DNA from: Euonymus europaeus
Taxonomy: Eukaryota > Streptophyta > Magnoliopsida > Celastrales > Celastraceae
Direction: 5' to 3'
Assembly: GCA_963580455.1 (NCBI GenBank)
Contig: OY756960.1
Span: 24,363,238-24,427,237, forward strand
Length of the DNA stretch: 64,000 nucleotides
The notes beneath the pieces are model-generated. The model saw only the letters and a program-made list of their open reading frames with translations. It was not told the DNA's origin and searched no databases. This document shows, one piece after another, positions 12,401 to 24,650 of the stretch (the stretch's first letter is position 1; each line of letters starts with the position of its first letter). The position numbers and the translations under genes are program-made.

Positions 12401-15400
12401 TAGTATTAAAAATACCAGTTACAGTTCTAGTCACCCAAATAATCCAGATTGAAAGGAATTATGATATGAAATAAGTAATGAGCTTGTCTCTCGATTAAGG
12501 AAGGTAGGAAAACTTACGAACAAAACAGGGATTCAGTGGCTACAAGCATGGTTGCCTCTATTTATAAATCCATCTCATCAGACTGTTAAGAATATGTAAA
12601 AATGATGTGAAATGCCCCAACCCAGCAAGTTAACTTATTGGATTGAATTGCAAAGTAACTAAACTCTACATGATATCAGAGGGAGGTTTTGGGTTTGAAC
12701 CTTAACTTCCGCAATTTAAACTTCCATTAGTGTGCGCCTATGTGTGCGAGCAACCCAAGTGGCCTCGTTTGTTGGGCACATGTTGGGTTGCCCAACCCAC
12801 AAATGTGGGAGAATGTTAGAATATGTATATATGATGTGAAACGCCTTAACCCAAAAAGTTAACCTGTTGGGTTGAATGACAAAACAACCAAACTTTACAC
12901 GGACATTCACAGTGCACCCCAATATTTTTTGAGAATAGTGAAGGCTACAATCTATATTTCATACAATGTGTACTTATTTTAAATCACAACTAACCATGTA
13001 TATCAACCATCACATGGATGGTTGTGATCTAAAATAAGTACACGTTGCATGCAATTGGATTGCAGTGTGTTGCAGTCGGAGTTGCCCAGCGCAAACGTGA
13101 GAGGGATTGCTGAATATGTATAAATGATGTGAAAAGCCCCAACACAACAAATATTTCATACAATGTGTACTTATTTTAGATCACAACCATCCATGTCTCA
13201 TTCAACAATCAACTTGTGTATTTATCAACCATCACATGGATGGTTGTGATCTAAAATAAGTACACATTGCATGCAATTGGATTCTATCCAATGTTTATAG
13301 GATAGTCCTAGCCAAGTGCAAGGAGGAGAACATGATGAAAGAACAAAGTATACTCGATGCATCACTTACATAGAAGAAGAAACCTTTCAATTCTATGCGC
13401 TTGAAAGGAATATATAGGAACCTCTAGTGGAACAGGGCAACCTATGTCTACAGGGTCAGGCACCAGTTTTTTTCTTCCAGGAAAACGATCCTGACAATCA
13501 CTCTCACATAAGCTTTTTCATAAACCAACAAAATTACACAAAGGTGAGTCAAACAAAATAAAAAAAGATCCAAACGGATAATTCATTACCTGCTGCACCA
13601 ATAAAGCTGAGGCTCCAATAGCAGCTGTAACAGCACCAACCATGACACTTTCACTGTTTAGATTTTCCAATTTGAATCCTTCCTCCTCTCTGCTAACAGA
13701 ACTGTCCAGATCAGTAGTTTTATCACTCTTTTCCGAACTAGTATTTTTATTTGTCTCCATTGAGTTCGCTTCAACTTGACACCTTCCCTCAGATTTTTTG
13801 GTTTGATCACGAGATCTTTGGCCATTATCATGACCAGGAGTTACATTGAAATATTTTCTCAATGCAGCTAAGCTAGAACCTACGATGACACCAACTGGCA
13901 GTACTCTTGTCAGATAACTAGTACCTTGAACAGCAGAAGAAATAGACCCAATAATTTGTTCTCCATGAAGAGTACCAAAGGTTTTTGAGGTAGAATTTTT
14001 CCTAAAGCCTTTAGCTCCCAAATGCCCAAAATGGTGTTTATCAACAGCCAAATATGCCGCATTTGCCACTACCAGGAAATCGCTAGAAAGGCTGGGTTCC
14101 ATATCTTTCATGTCAGCCGCACTTAATTTGCGGCCAACTTCAATCCTCAAAGCCTCAATTATAATACTCTTCACAAACTGCACCAACTCCGACTGATATT
14201 CGTCATTTTTATCATATTCTTCGACACGTCCATGCTGATTTTCAGTATCTAAAATTACATACGATGGTTCAATACAAGTATCTCTATCATCTACTTTTCT
14301 AGGTGAATCAAATGGAACTTTCCCATCATTATCTTTCTTATTTGGAGCATCGCGACTTGAATCTTCAAACTTACCAGGTTGTTCCAAGAGCTTCCATTGA
14401 CCCTCTTCTGGAAAATAGTCCAACAATAAAGCAGCAGTTGTATCCGAATCTAGTGCCTTCTTAGTTGGAATATTTGAAAAAGAATATCTATTTGAATACT
14501 CACTGCGTAAAGGATCCCCATATGCTCGTGCAATTATGTATAACGGAATCTTATTTAGAAGTACATTAGGATAATCATCCAAAAGTTTGCTACCAACTAA
14601 ACAATGCTTAGTCTTTTCCTCATCACCTACATCGTTAATCCTCTCTTTTGTTAGTTCCAATTCAGAGCCTTGAGAGACACTTTGCTTATCAGGTGCGGAA
14701 TAATTTTTCTCCTCCTTGACCCCACTTCTATCCCCAATTTTATTTTCATCATGATTTTTCTCCTCCAACTGAGAAAGCATATTTTCTATAACACCGAAAA
14801 CGTTGTTAACAGCCACTTGGGTGGAATCATCCATCCCAGTCAAGGCATCTAACGCTTGAGAAACACCGAAGGTGGAAGAATTAGAACTGTTTTGATCAAG
14901 AACAGGAGGCATGCTTTTGCTGTCCTTTTTCTGAATACCATCCACTCCCCCATCCATCACATGGATTTGGGCATCCGAAGACAATCCTAGAGGTGAAGCA
15001 TCTTCTTCTATCATATTACTTGCAGTCTTGGTTTGATCTACAGAAGAATCTGAGGTTCTCTCTTCAGTCTTCTCAATATTACTCTCTTCGTTTGTCTCTA
15101 CAGGAGCTGTCCCAACATTCTCCAACTTGGGCTCATTAACAACTGATTCCTCAGTTACAACTGCCTTTTCAGTGTCAATACTACTGTTAGACTTATCCCT
15201 TGTCTCTGTTCCCCCTGCAGTGTCGGTACTAGAGTCAGAATACGAAGTTTCTTTTCCTTCATCGAATTCATGAATCCTTCCAGACTCCTCAGTGTCTTTC
15301 CTGACAGAATTAGATATATCATCTTGAGACTGATCTAGACCAGATGATTTTTGTAAATTATCTGCATGCTGAAACTTTGATTCTCCTTGTGCAGCAGGCT

Positions 15401-18400
15401 GGTCTGTGCCAGGTTCATTACTTTCAGAAGCATCTGTTGTATCGTCTATCTCTTTCACCTCATCAGCACTTGATGCTTCTCTCATTTGTTCTTGGGCCTG
15501 TACCTTGGAACTTGATGACACTGTAGGAATCCTTAGTCCATCAAACTTTAAGTTTGTACTTTGAACATGCAGAAATCCAGATACGGCTGCTGTAAGATTT
15601 TCACGAACATTTCCAGGCACGGCATCTTGTAAAGCTGTCATAAGTGTTTCGCCTTGATTCACAGCAGTCAGTACCTGAAAATAAACAACAGAAAAGTCTC
15701 ACACCGTAACTAAGGTAAAATTTATGTCCCATCAACTCTACAAGTATTTTATATCATACAAGTTTACTATAACCAACATCTCCCAGGAAGCATGAGGAAA
15801 AGACCACCAAAAAGATGTAGGGATGCAACACGCAAAATATCATTGTTCTATGAAAATGAAGCACCTTCTATATTTTATCATTTATATATGGGAGAAAAAG
15901 AGGGGGGCTTGCAAGGGATGATCTTTTCCTTGCCCAAAGAAAGTATCAAATTAATAATTTGGCACAACCCATAATAACTGCAAAGTTTTTACAACAACAA
16001 GAAGCAAACATGCGGCGCAGTGGTAGAGTTGCGAGGATGCAGCTAAAAAGTCACTGGTAGAGTTGCAATAGTGCAACTAAAGGTTACAAGTTCAATTTTT
16101 GGAAACGACGACTACACATATTATGTAAAGTGAGGTCTGAGTACATCTTGCCTATCACCAACTCACCCACTACGGGAGTCTTATGCATGAGTGTTGTATT
16201 TTTAACTTGGATAACCTCATTTACATAAAATGCTTCAACGAAACCAAAAGGAAAGGACATGTAACCACCAATACTGGTATACATGACAAGATTGAAACTA
16301 AAATTAATAAGAAATTGAGTTCTTTACCTTTTTTTTCTCTTCTTCTGTCAGTGTACCAGGAAGAGTTGCATCAAGCATATTCATGACCACCTGAGCAGTC
16401 TCCAGCGCTTGGCCTCTTTCACTATCTACTGGAATTGCTTCTCCCTCTCCCCCTTTGAGCAACTCAGCTTCCACTGAGCCAGTCTGTTGGAATGCAGAGT
16501 CATCTCCTTCCTGAGATCTCCCTTTTTCAAAATCTAAATTTCTGCCCAAATAATTTCTGGCTTTCAAGTGGATGGAGGCAGCTGTGTCATTATCTTCAAG
16601 CATCTGCTTAACAGCTTCAGTGGTGCTTGCATTTAATGTATTTGGTGGGCTAACATCTAAAAGCTTACTTAGTTCACCACCCTTATCAGATGCCCTGCTG
16701 TCCGCTAGAGATAAACCTGTCAATGGGTTAATGGAAACATCTACATCTTTTAAAAGAGGATGGCGACCTTTCAAAAGTCCAAGCTCCACTGCTGTGATCC
16801 ACTGCAAAGTCCACACGCATACCAGTGAGAACATCATATGCAAGATGAAGTTAAACCCAAAAAAAATTCACCAAGAAACTTCATTTTGAAATGCCTCTGT
16901 TAACAACACCCATAATAAGAATGGTCATATCGGTAAAGTGACCATCCAGATCTCAGGTGTCAGGTGGGATGCATGAAGTGGTAGGTCTCGTATGAAGTTT
17001 ATCATCAGCATCATCATCATCACGACACTTTTAATCCAAACAATTCTGAGGAAGCCACATTAACACATAAGAGAAAACTAGTTGGTATCCACTCTGCCGT
17101 TGATTCCTATCCACAGCTCTCCGTTAATCCCTAAGATTTCATGTTTTTTCTTATTACTTCTATCCATGCTTTTTTGGCCTTTCTTGTTTATTTTCTTTTT
17201 GTTTTTTCAAAGATCAATTTTTTTGGTCTTTCTCGATTCTTCACATCGCCTCTCAGATATCTATAGAGTTTCAATTAATATATGGATCATATTATAGGAG
17301 TTCCATTCCAACGCCATTTTCTCTACCAAAAACAAGACAAACAGTTTTAATTAATACCTGGATCATATTTAGGTAAGAGATTTAGCATTCCAATAAAGAT
17401 TTGGATCAGTTCAAATGATACTGTAGCTGACCCAACATTGTTTGGGATAAAGGCTTTGATGATAGTGAAGATGAATAGCTCTCAGGATATTCAATAGCTT
17501 ATGGAGTTTGGAGAGCTTCTAGTCCTTCAAATAATTTGAGACTCAAACAAACATTGCACAGTTTTTTATGGATTACAAATCTTACACAGTTGTCAGCTTT
17601 AATTCCCTAAAACTTAACCATAGCTATCACTAGCATAAATCCCCAAGATATATCTTTTCAAGCTATGAAAGACGTTACTTACAGCACATTCTAGTAGTAA
17701 ACATGCATTCAACTCCAAAAGGCAACAATACGCACTATCACCATTCTATCAATAAATAAAGCCATTAATTTCATCAAAATCACTTTGCCAAGTTCATTAT
17801 GACATTACCTCAATCGTAAGATGTTGGCACCAAGATATAGCAGCTCGGTCACTGGCAACCACGTTGGACGGCAAGCAAGAACATAAGAGCAGGCTTGCAA
17901 ATGGATTTTCTGCGATCAAACTGCGTGGAATAGAGAATATGGGGGCTGTACCATCATCATTCTGAGCAATTGAAAAAATACAATCACTTAGATTTTTTCC
18001 TGTTCTTGAATTTTTGCTACTTGTTTGGGAGTGGGGGATGATGAGCTACATTTTGTATACCATACTGATTAACCACAGGAAAAACATAAAAGCAGAATGA
18101 CAGCTGAATTTGATGGCACTGGTAAAAATAAAGGTAAGTTACATCTTGTCGATCGCATTTTTCAGCATCAGGCTAACAACTAGATGCTGCCTTAACGCCA
18201 CCCCCAGTGCTGGAGCACAGAAAGGCTGTTTCCATGGTTTAAGCCTATAATACCTATGTTGCAATGAAACAATTACACATTGTGCAAAATGTTCAGCTTT
18301 ACCAGGGAGAGATGGTGGGGGGGAGGGGGGCTAGTGGAGGTTATGTTGAAAGCAATAAAGTACCTCCAAGTTTTCCATTAAGAAATTATATGACTCATGG

Positions 18401-21400
18401 ACTTGAACTTAGCAAAGATTATGCACCGTGAGCATCTCAATTTTGGTATAAGATTTGCTCAAATAACTTCCTATTCAGCTCATAAGACAAAATATGCAAT
18501 CTAAAGCAATCTAGGAAAAATTTCAACTCAGTAGTTTCAACATGCTTGAGATCAGACATTAGCAAACTATCTAATGACATAAACGAGCCAAGCTCCAGCA
18601 TCCTAGTACATGATGCAGTTCCATCAGGCTTCTGCAGTTGGAGATTTAGAAAAGATAGGAGATTTAGAAAAGATAGGAGATAGACCACACTTAATACTGT
18701 TACATATCAACGAATCAGCTAGACACATTTGAGACACATCTCTAACAAAAATCGTCAAAACAATTGTGCTAAAAATGGCAACAGAGCACAAAGTCATTGC
18801 ACAGTATAAATAACTCTCTGCAACTGGAATGCAGGTGGATAACAGCAATTATCCAGAAGGCAAAAAAAATCCAGGTTAATAAAGTTACCTGGAGAAATAA
18901 ATAAGTGTCTTGGTTCAGTTGTTATCGTGCTCAAATATTCAATCTTAATGAAAAACTCTGACATTTCTTCAACTAGTTTACACATCAGATTACCTTTAAT
19001 TGTGGCTTTAGTCGTAAATTTTGAATAATAACTACGTTTGGTTTGCATACGTAAACCATTAAATAACATACCTGTATATAAAGAACAGGAATCCTCACAT
19101 TCCCAACCACTTCTCGAGTGCATGATTTTGAATAAAATTCCTCAATGGCCTCAAAACCATGTGATACCATAGATATTGCTTTTTCAAATTCACGAACAGA
19201 TTTTGCTTCTAGAGCCTTTTCCACATCAAATCCTTTTTCTCTGCCTTGAAACAGTTCCTACAGAAACTCAACGGAAAGGCATATTTTAGGTACAGTATCT
19301 ACATAAGTGCACAAACAATTAAAATATAACTTCACTATAAAGTACTAATTAAAGAACAGCTTTGCATGTCACATCACCACAGCATTTCAATTACCAAAAA
19401 AAATCACCACAGCATTTCACATTCTTTACAAGGATTTAATTCTTCAATCTCTTACCTTTCTACATGTACTCTTTTCAATTCTTATATTTTAACATTTGCA
19501 TCCATTCCCATACTTATCCAAAGCAGAAACTATAAAGTACTTATTATTTTTTCCAACATATGAAATTATCAATTTAGATCCTATCTCCATCAGAAGAAAA
19601 AAAAGCTTCTATCTCTTTCCGAACACAGTTTTGCCTTAAGTTAAACACTATCACGAGTAACATGACTCGAATGAAAACTCGAAGTTACTAAATTGCCAAC
19701 TTAAGCACATGACAATGACACTGCATTTCTTCAATTATCAAAAATTTCAATTTATAATGTAGTAGACTTGGCAGCTACCTGGGTATCGGATGGGTCATGG
19801 GTGAAAACAAATCAATTTTAGAGGACCTGTCTGCAGCTAAAGAAAAAGGAAGAAATTTCCGGCTTATTCCTATGGCTATCATGCGGTGCATATAGACCGA
19901 GAGGAACTGTATAGTTTTTTAAAATAAGGAACATCACTTAAACGCTGTAATTGATCCCATCTTTACCATCCTTAAGCTATGGTGCAGGAATGACTATCTC
20001 TGAGGCATTCTAATTGTTTCTTGTATTTTTGTATCTTTGCTCTAGGCATCATCGTGGTGTCAGTTCAAATGGAAAAATATTTTTCCTGATAAAAAAAGAT
20101 ACAATTATTATCAGGTAATAATTGAAGCACTCTTCCAACAGATGCACTAATCGACGTGTAAGAATGCCCTAATACAATCACAAAATTCTGATCCAGCATA
20201 GTTATCATCTCTCCTTCAAATGTATAATATTTTAATAGAGAATGATTGGAAAAGGCAAAAAGTTCAGAGCGCGGAATAAACCTTGTTGGATCGCAGGATG
20301 TCTATCATTCCACCAATGAGCAGCTGATTTAGAGCAGTATGATAAGGAGCAGACCTAGTAGCTTCTTCCAAGTCAAACGGATTGTCAATGCATGTGGCAG
20401 CCGTCAGTGGTGTTTTCTCTCCAACTTCAGCTAGATATTTCGTCAACATGTTTGCACCATAACCCCACCCAACAGCCATCAGTGTTCTCCATGGCCTCGC
20501 CTTATTAATGAACTGTATAGCTGTGCAGATATCATCGCTGTCAGCAGCTGTAAACAACCTACAGAAGTAAAGTAGTTAAAAAGCCCCAGTATCAGCTTGT
20601 TTTTGCCAAATAGGTTCAAAATATTGCCCTGATAAAATTATGTTCTTGATCACTCATGTACTCCAATACCAAAAATGCCTGTTTGATTCTTTGGCGGTTT
20701 AATGCCTATGCAACTTATAAAAGCATGAATCCCTACAAACCACATCGAGTTAAAAACATACTTACCACTCAAATTGCACACCGAAATAAAGGTATTACAT
20801 AATCAACTTGAAACAAACAAACAAACAAATAATGGAAGCTACTACTTACCGAGCAGTGGTGAGTGGCGACCCAGCACATCCTCTAGGATTCATAACAATG
20901 GGAAATAATCCCCGCAGGAGTGCTTCACACACAAACGATTGTACATTCCTGTTCATGCTCCCTTCCGGCGTGCCAGGCACAAGCAGCACCGTGGTGTCCA
21001 ATCCATGCTCCTGCTCCAGGTTCAAATTCGCCGGCCAATCCATCGAAATCACTCCGCCGTCCTCCGTGCTCACGCAAACTCTCTGGTACTTCAATTTCTC
21101 ATCCAAACCACCGGCACCGCTCTCACTGTGGTTCCCTCCCATAACCAGCATCCTTCCGCTATTAAGCTTCACAAAATGTCTTCCCTCCTTTATCAGCTTC
21201 TCGTTAACATCCTCCAGCAACTCGCCGCCCTCTATGGATATCGACGGACACCGCAGTACCACGAACCGGTTAAACGGAGTCGGACTCGTGAACAGAATCC
21301 ACTCTCCTGCGTCAGATTTCTTGTCGGATGAGGCTCTAGAAGAACTAAGTTGCGAAACGTAGGCAGCAATCCCAGAGGCGAATCCGATCACCGGGGCGAG

Positions 21401-21607
21401 AATTCCGACGTATTCCGTTGAGGTAAACTGGGAGAAGATGTCATGGAAGAGGTTTTCGGATGGAGGTAACTGGCTACCGAGGAAAAGCTTTCGGGGGGGT
21501 TTAAGACGGCGCCTTTTGTAGACGCGAAACTCATGGATTTGGAAAGTACGGTTTGGGGGGAAAAGGAGCGGATGAGGCGGTTTCAGTTGGAGCGAGGAAA
21601 GGTTCAT
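9416..21607 (-). CDS. EMB8-like alpha/beta-hydrolase fused to CPBP membrane-protease-like domain
   Basis: This encodes about 1,750 residues. Exons, 5' to 3': 21607-20850, 20558-20282, 19257-19072, 17961-17809, 16801-16328, 15674-13590, 13490-13370, 12332-12145, 12052-11897, 11594-11360, 10776-10463 and 9710-9416. The N-terminus is basic, proline-rich and plastid-transit-like. An alpha/beta-hydrolase fold of the EMB8/YheT type follows (residues ~210-400), but its nucleophile elbow reads GWGYG, with Gly285 where Ser is expected. A long acidic, Ser-rich, probably disordered region fills the 2.1-kb exon. The C-terminus has about eight hydrophobic segments and a CPBP motif EELLFR, but the usual downstream His positions read FSLSQ and GLRAG. 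The architecture resembles Arabidopsis At2g03140. All junctions keep phase except 13370 to 12332, where splicing at the good GTAAGT donor does not rejoin the next frame, so a small exon may be missing or the model is wrong there. The function is unknown. Plastid-membrane location is inferred. Confidence 0.85.
12584..12899 (+). mobile_element. TRIM (miniature LTR retrotransposon)
   Basis: Two direct repeats of 87 bp (12584-12670) and 86 bp (12814-12899) begin TGTTA and end TACA, so they have TG...CA ends. Immediately after the first is TGATATCAGAG, close to the TGGTATCAGAG primer-binding site for initiator tRNA-Met. A purine run GTGGGAGAA precedes the second repeat. Flanking 5-mers are cagac and cggac (4/5 match), a plausible target-site duplication. 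There is no coding capacity in the ~143-bp interior. It sits in an intron of the hydrolase-CPBP gene, antisense to it. Confidence 0.75.
12955..13063. mobile_element. Palindromic MITE, copy A
   Basis: The left arm (12962-12998) and right arm (13013-13053) are near-perfect reverse complements around a 14-bp loop, sharing GTGTACTTATTTTA and CCATG. The arms would fold into a long hairpin. It has no coding capacity. A second copy lies at 13150-13285. Confidence 0.65.
13081..13149 (+). mobile_element. TRIM fragment
   Basis: The stretch GTTGCCCAGCGCAAACGTGA through TGATGTGAAAAGCCCCAAC matches the end of the TRIM interior plus the start of its LTR at about 12788-12850, with substitutions. It is cut off where the second MITE begins. 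It suggests a duplicated TRIM-MITE block or nested insertion. Confidence 0.55.
13150..13285. mobile_element. Palindromic MITE, copy B
   Basis: The arms at 13156-13195 and 13231-13272 are reverse complements around a ~35-bp loop and match copy A arm for arm. Both copies continue with TGCAATTGGATT after the right arm, which supports a common origin. Confidence 0.65.
16011..16205 (+). mobile_element. Au-like SINE, diverged
   Basis: A GTGGTAGAGTTG A-box-like motif occurs twice (16020 and 16055), followed by the B-box-like ACAAGTTCAATTTTTGGAAAC, then AAAGTGAGGTCTGAGTACAT, a CACTACGGGAGTCTTATGCA segment and a short T run. This order matches the plant Au SINE family. It lies in the intron upstream of the 2.1-kb exon of the hydrolase-CPBP gene. 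The duplicated 5' part is unusual. Confidence 0.6.
17421..17475 (+). mobile_element. LINE 3'-tail fragment
   Basis: The text CTGTAGCTGACCCAACATTG, then TTTGGGATAAAGGCTTTGATGATAG, matches the familiar 3' end of plant RTE-type LINEs. The rest of the element is not recognised. It lies inside an intron of the hydrolase-CPBP gene. Confidence 0.5.
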
Positions 21608-23396
21608 TTCGAGATGATCGGAGAGTGAACATTCGAGAGCATTTGAAGCTTGAGCTTATTTGCTTATTTAGTAGAGAACAAAAGAGAAGAGAGACAAGAG
21701 GGAGAAGGTACAAGAACAACGGAAATTTGAAAACAACGTGAACGGTGATGGATATTGAGGTGGTAAAGGTGCATGTCCGTGTCGCCGTGGTGGGGCTATC
21801 TCGAGTTCTTGACCGTAAACGATCACATTCGCACATGTGGATCGGTTAGCGGTCCCTCCCTAATGTCCAAGAGTGTTTTTGGGCTTAGGCCTAATTCTGT
21901 GTTAGTTTTAGAAATGATATGCATGGTTTGGCCCAAATTGTGCAAGAGATTTTGCGGGCTTGGTATGACTCTGTGGACCCGATGGGGCACAAACAGGTTG
22001 TGGGCTTGAGTCTGTAAAATTTGCCCTATTCATGAAATTCATGACACATGTCAAGGCCTGGTTTGGCCCCAATTAAATTTTAAAATCAAAAGGTCTATTA
22101 GATATTTTGAGTTTTATATTCCACAATTCATTATTTTTATATCTTGTTAGATTCAATTTAACATAAAAATAAATTTAAATTTTTTAATTCAGATCAAAAT
22201 AAAGTATAATTTTTAAAAAATAAAATAAAAATTATCGTGCGTGGTAATTATTTTACAACGGCTGTAAAAAATTTAAAGCATGTCCCAATCATCAGGATGT
22301 AAAACTAAAAAAGAAGAAAAATCACCAAAACCAAACCCCATATGTAGTTACCCTATCAAATCATGATTCGCACTGGACAAGTACATTGAATCAAGTTAAG
22401 GCCCCTTTGTTTATTTTTTTTCTTGGAATATTGTTTCAGGTTGCTGACAACAAATTTGAATGAAAATAAACAAATTGGCTGAAATGGGTTTTTATTTTTT
22501 ATTTTTATATCATGATCCAGGACTGCCTGATAAAGTTAAGAATTGATAGGTTCAAATACTGATGAGCCTGGAGCACATGCGCCACAAAATCTAGATAATG
22601 ATGGGGTGATCTTGGGCCCATAATCGGTAAAGGACACACATTCTAGTTTTCCCCCATACTTATTACAAGGACAAGGATGCTGTTTTGTGACATTTTTATG
22701 ATTCTGTTATTTTTATTTTAATGTAGAAAAAAAAAGTTGGAATTAGGTCTCAACATGAACATGTTGGTGTGTTCTAGCAGATAGCTAGGTTCCATGTTCT
22801 GTAATAGGATTATATCTCCGATCGAGAATCAAATTGCATTACAATCCAAAATGATATTCTGTTCATTGATTTTGATAGAAGACGTCTTTCATTCAATTAT
22901 CAATTAATCTTCATTAAGGATGTCAATCTAATTATATTTCATCACCAATATTTTTTTCTTACTTCTGATAATGTATGAGGTTTAGAGATCCTTCGTATCT
23001 TCTCACAAGTTTTTTATTTAATAAGTTTTAGATTTTCTATATATTTTTATTTGTTGGGGAACATTACGCCGACGTATGGAGATCTAGATGTGAATAGTTT
23101 ATTAACATCTAATATATAATTAATCATGATTCGCTTACAAATTTGATTGGTACAAAATGAAAAATAAAATAAAATCCTTTCTATATGAAATATCCAGTAA
23201 GAAAATCCTTATTCACACAATCGATGGTACTTGAAAAAGTGGTGAGCAAGAGACCACATGTCGCCGTAGTTTTTGATGAAAATTCCTACAGCTAGTTGTC
23301 CGCTAATTGCCTAGGCAATGACTTTTCGTTTTGGTAATGATTTGGCTCGACAACGAAACTCATTTCCAGTTAGAGGGCAATGGCTTGTAGGTAGTC

Positions 23397-23525
23397 TCGG
23401 GCCTGCATCTTGGGACAACTTATCTGACCTCTTTCGGGATTATTGTTGATTACATCCTTGATCTTCTCGGCTCCATTAATTACCAAGTTCTTTACACTCC
23501 TCGTGCAAACAATAGCATTGCCTTA
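23397..23525 (+). mobile_element. Fossil of LINE RNase H domain
   Basis: The reading frame around 23457-23525 gives LDLLGSINYQVLYTPRANNS, which fits the C-terminal RNase H signature of plant L1-type LINEs (YTPRxxNxxA). In another frame just upstream, around 23403-23450, WDNLSDLFRDY fits the preceding part, so at least one frameshift separates them. Stops and shifts show it is long dead. Confidence 0.5.
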
Positions 23526-23574
23526 GTTAGGGTGCTATTTTTTTTTTTTTTGAAACAAACGTTAGGGTGCTATT
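23526..23574 (-). mobile_element. Tiny poly(A) retro-insertion with perfect 14-bp duplication
   Basis: GTTAGGGTGCTATT occurs at 23526-23539 and again, identical, at 23561-23574. Between them is a 21-bp insert of about twelve T followed by GAAACAAAC. This is the expected footprint of a severely 5'-truncated poly(A) retro-insertion in minus orientation. It interrupts the LINE RNase H fossil. Confidence 0.6.
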
Positions 23575-24419
23575 AGGATTCAATTTATGTTTTCCATGAG
23601 ACGGTTCCTCTGTCTATTTTATCATTGTATATGTTCAAATACTCTCTTAATGATTAATTTAATGATATTTCAAAAAAAAAAACTAGTAGCTCCATTTTTA
23701 GGTCGTTAGATATAATTAAATGAATGATATTAAAATCGATTCAGAATTTAAAATTGTAATTCAAAGGGAAAAAATGTTAAAGAATTGCCTTTTAGTTGCG
23801 TTGTGAGATATGAAAATAAAGAATAACTTAAATTTTGAAATTAAAATAATTTATTCCTAACCAATTCGGGCATCATAAAAGTTAAAGCTAAATGGTAAAT
23901 ACGGACCCACAACATAAATATTAATTTATTATTATTGTTGTATCCCATGAGCAGAAGCTGACACTTTACAGCACTCTTACAACCAACGTTCCTCAGAAAA
24001 TAAATCGTGTACACGGTTTCTTGTCCATAATATCACCAAACAAAACTTTTAAGTCTCACAATGATGATAAATAATAAAATAATAATAATAATTCGTATAA
24101 ACAACCCGTATATAATATATATATCTGGTTAGTTTGTAAAATATTTCAATTTACATTAAAAAAAGGAACAAGTTAAAAGTATCAACACAGTAAACCACTC
24201 TATATCGAATCTTTCCAGAAGAAAAACCTTACAAAATATTAACAGGCCAGATTAATGCATGACAGCGCTGTAGTTGCTACCCGTCTTGTCCTGATTATAG
24301 TTGTTTTGTTAGGAGGTAATCAGGTAAACAATAATTGTAATAGTGCATTTTTGTTGAGTCAATAAAATTGTATTGCGAGGTGTTTTGTTAATGTAATTGT
24401 ATTGAAATACGTGTTTTAT

Positions 24420-24650
24420 CGATGTAGCTTCATTTTTTGTGATAAATATAAGATACAGTATTGATTTTGACATAGTTATATAGTTTAGTGGACACATTTT
24501 TGTTGAAAAATTGATAGAGAAATGTAGAAATTGGCTTGACCAAAATGGAAAATGAAAAATGTATAAGTATTTATGTTTTGTGGATATGATTATATTAAGA
24601 GACATATTTTGCTGATGTGAGTAAGTATGTGATTTGACTTTTTATTTAAC
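24420..24650 (+). repeat. ~190-bp repeat family, third locus
   Basis: Cores CGATGTAGCTTCATTTTTTG (24420) and GAGTAAGTATGTGATTTGAC (24619) are about 199 bp apart. They share the ATGTG-TTGACTTTTT and TGTTTTGYTGATGT text of the arrays at 190-960 and 2221-2860. The neighbouring text at 24300-24420 and 24650-24690 is related. Confidence 0.55.

Noticed and set aside
20808..21362. 184-codon plus-strand frame over the first exon of the hydrolase-CPBP gene
   Set aside because: The minus-strand frame matches EMB8-like proteins and has proper splice sites. The plus frame is its shadow.
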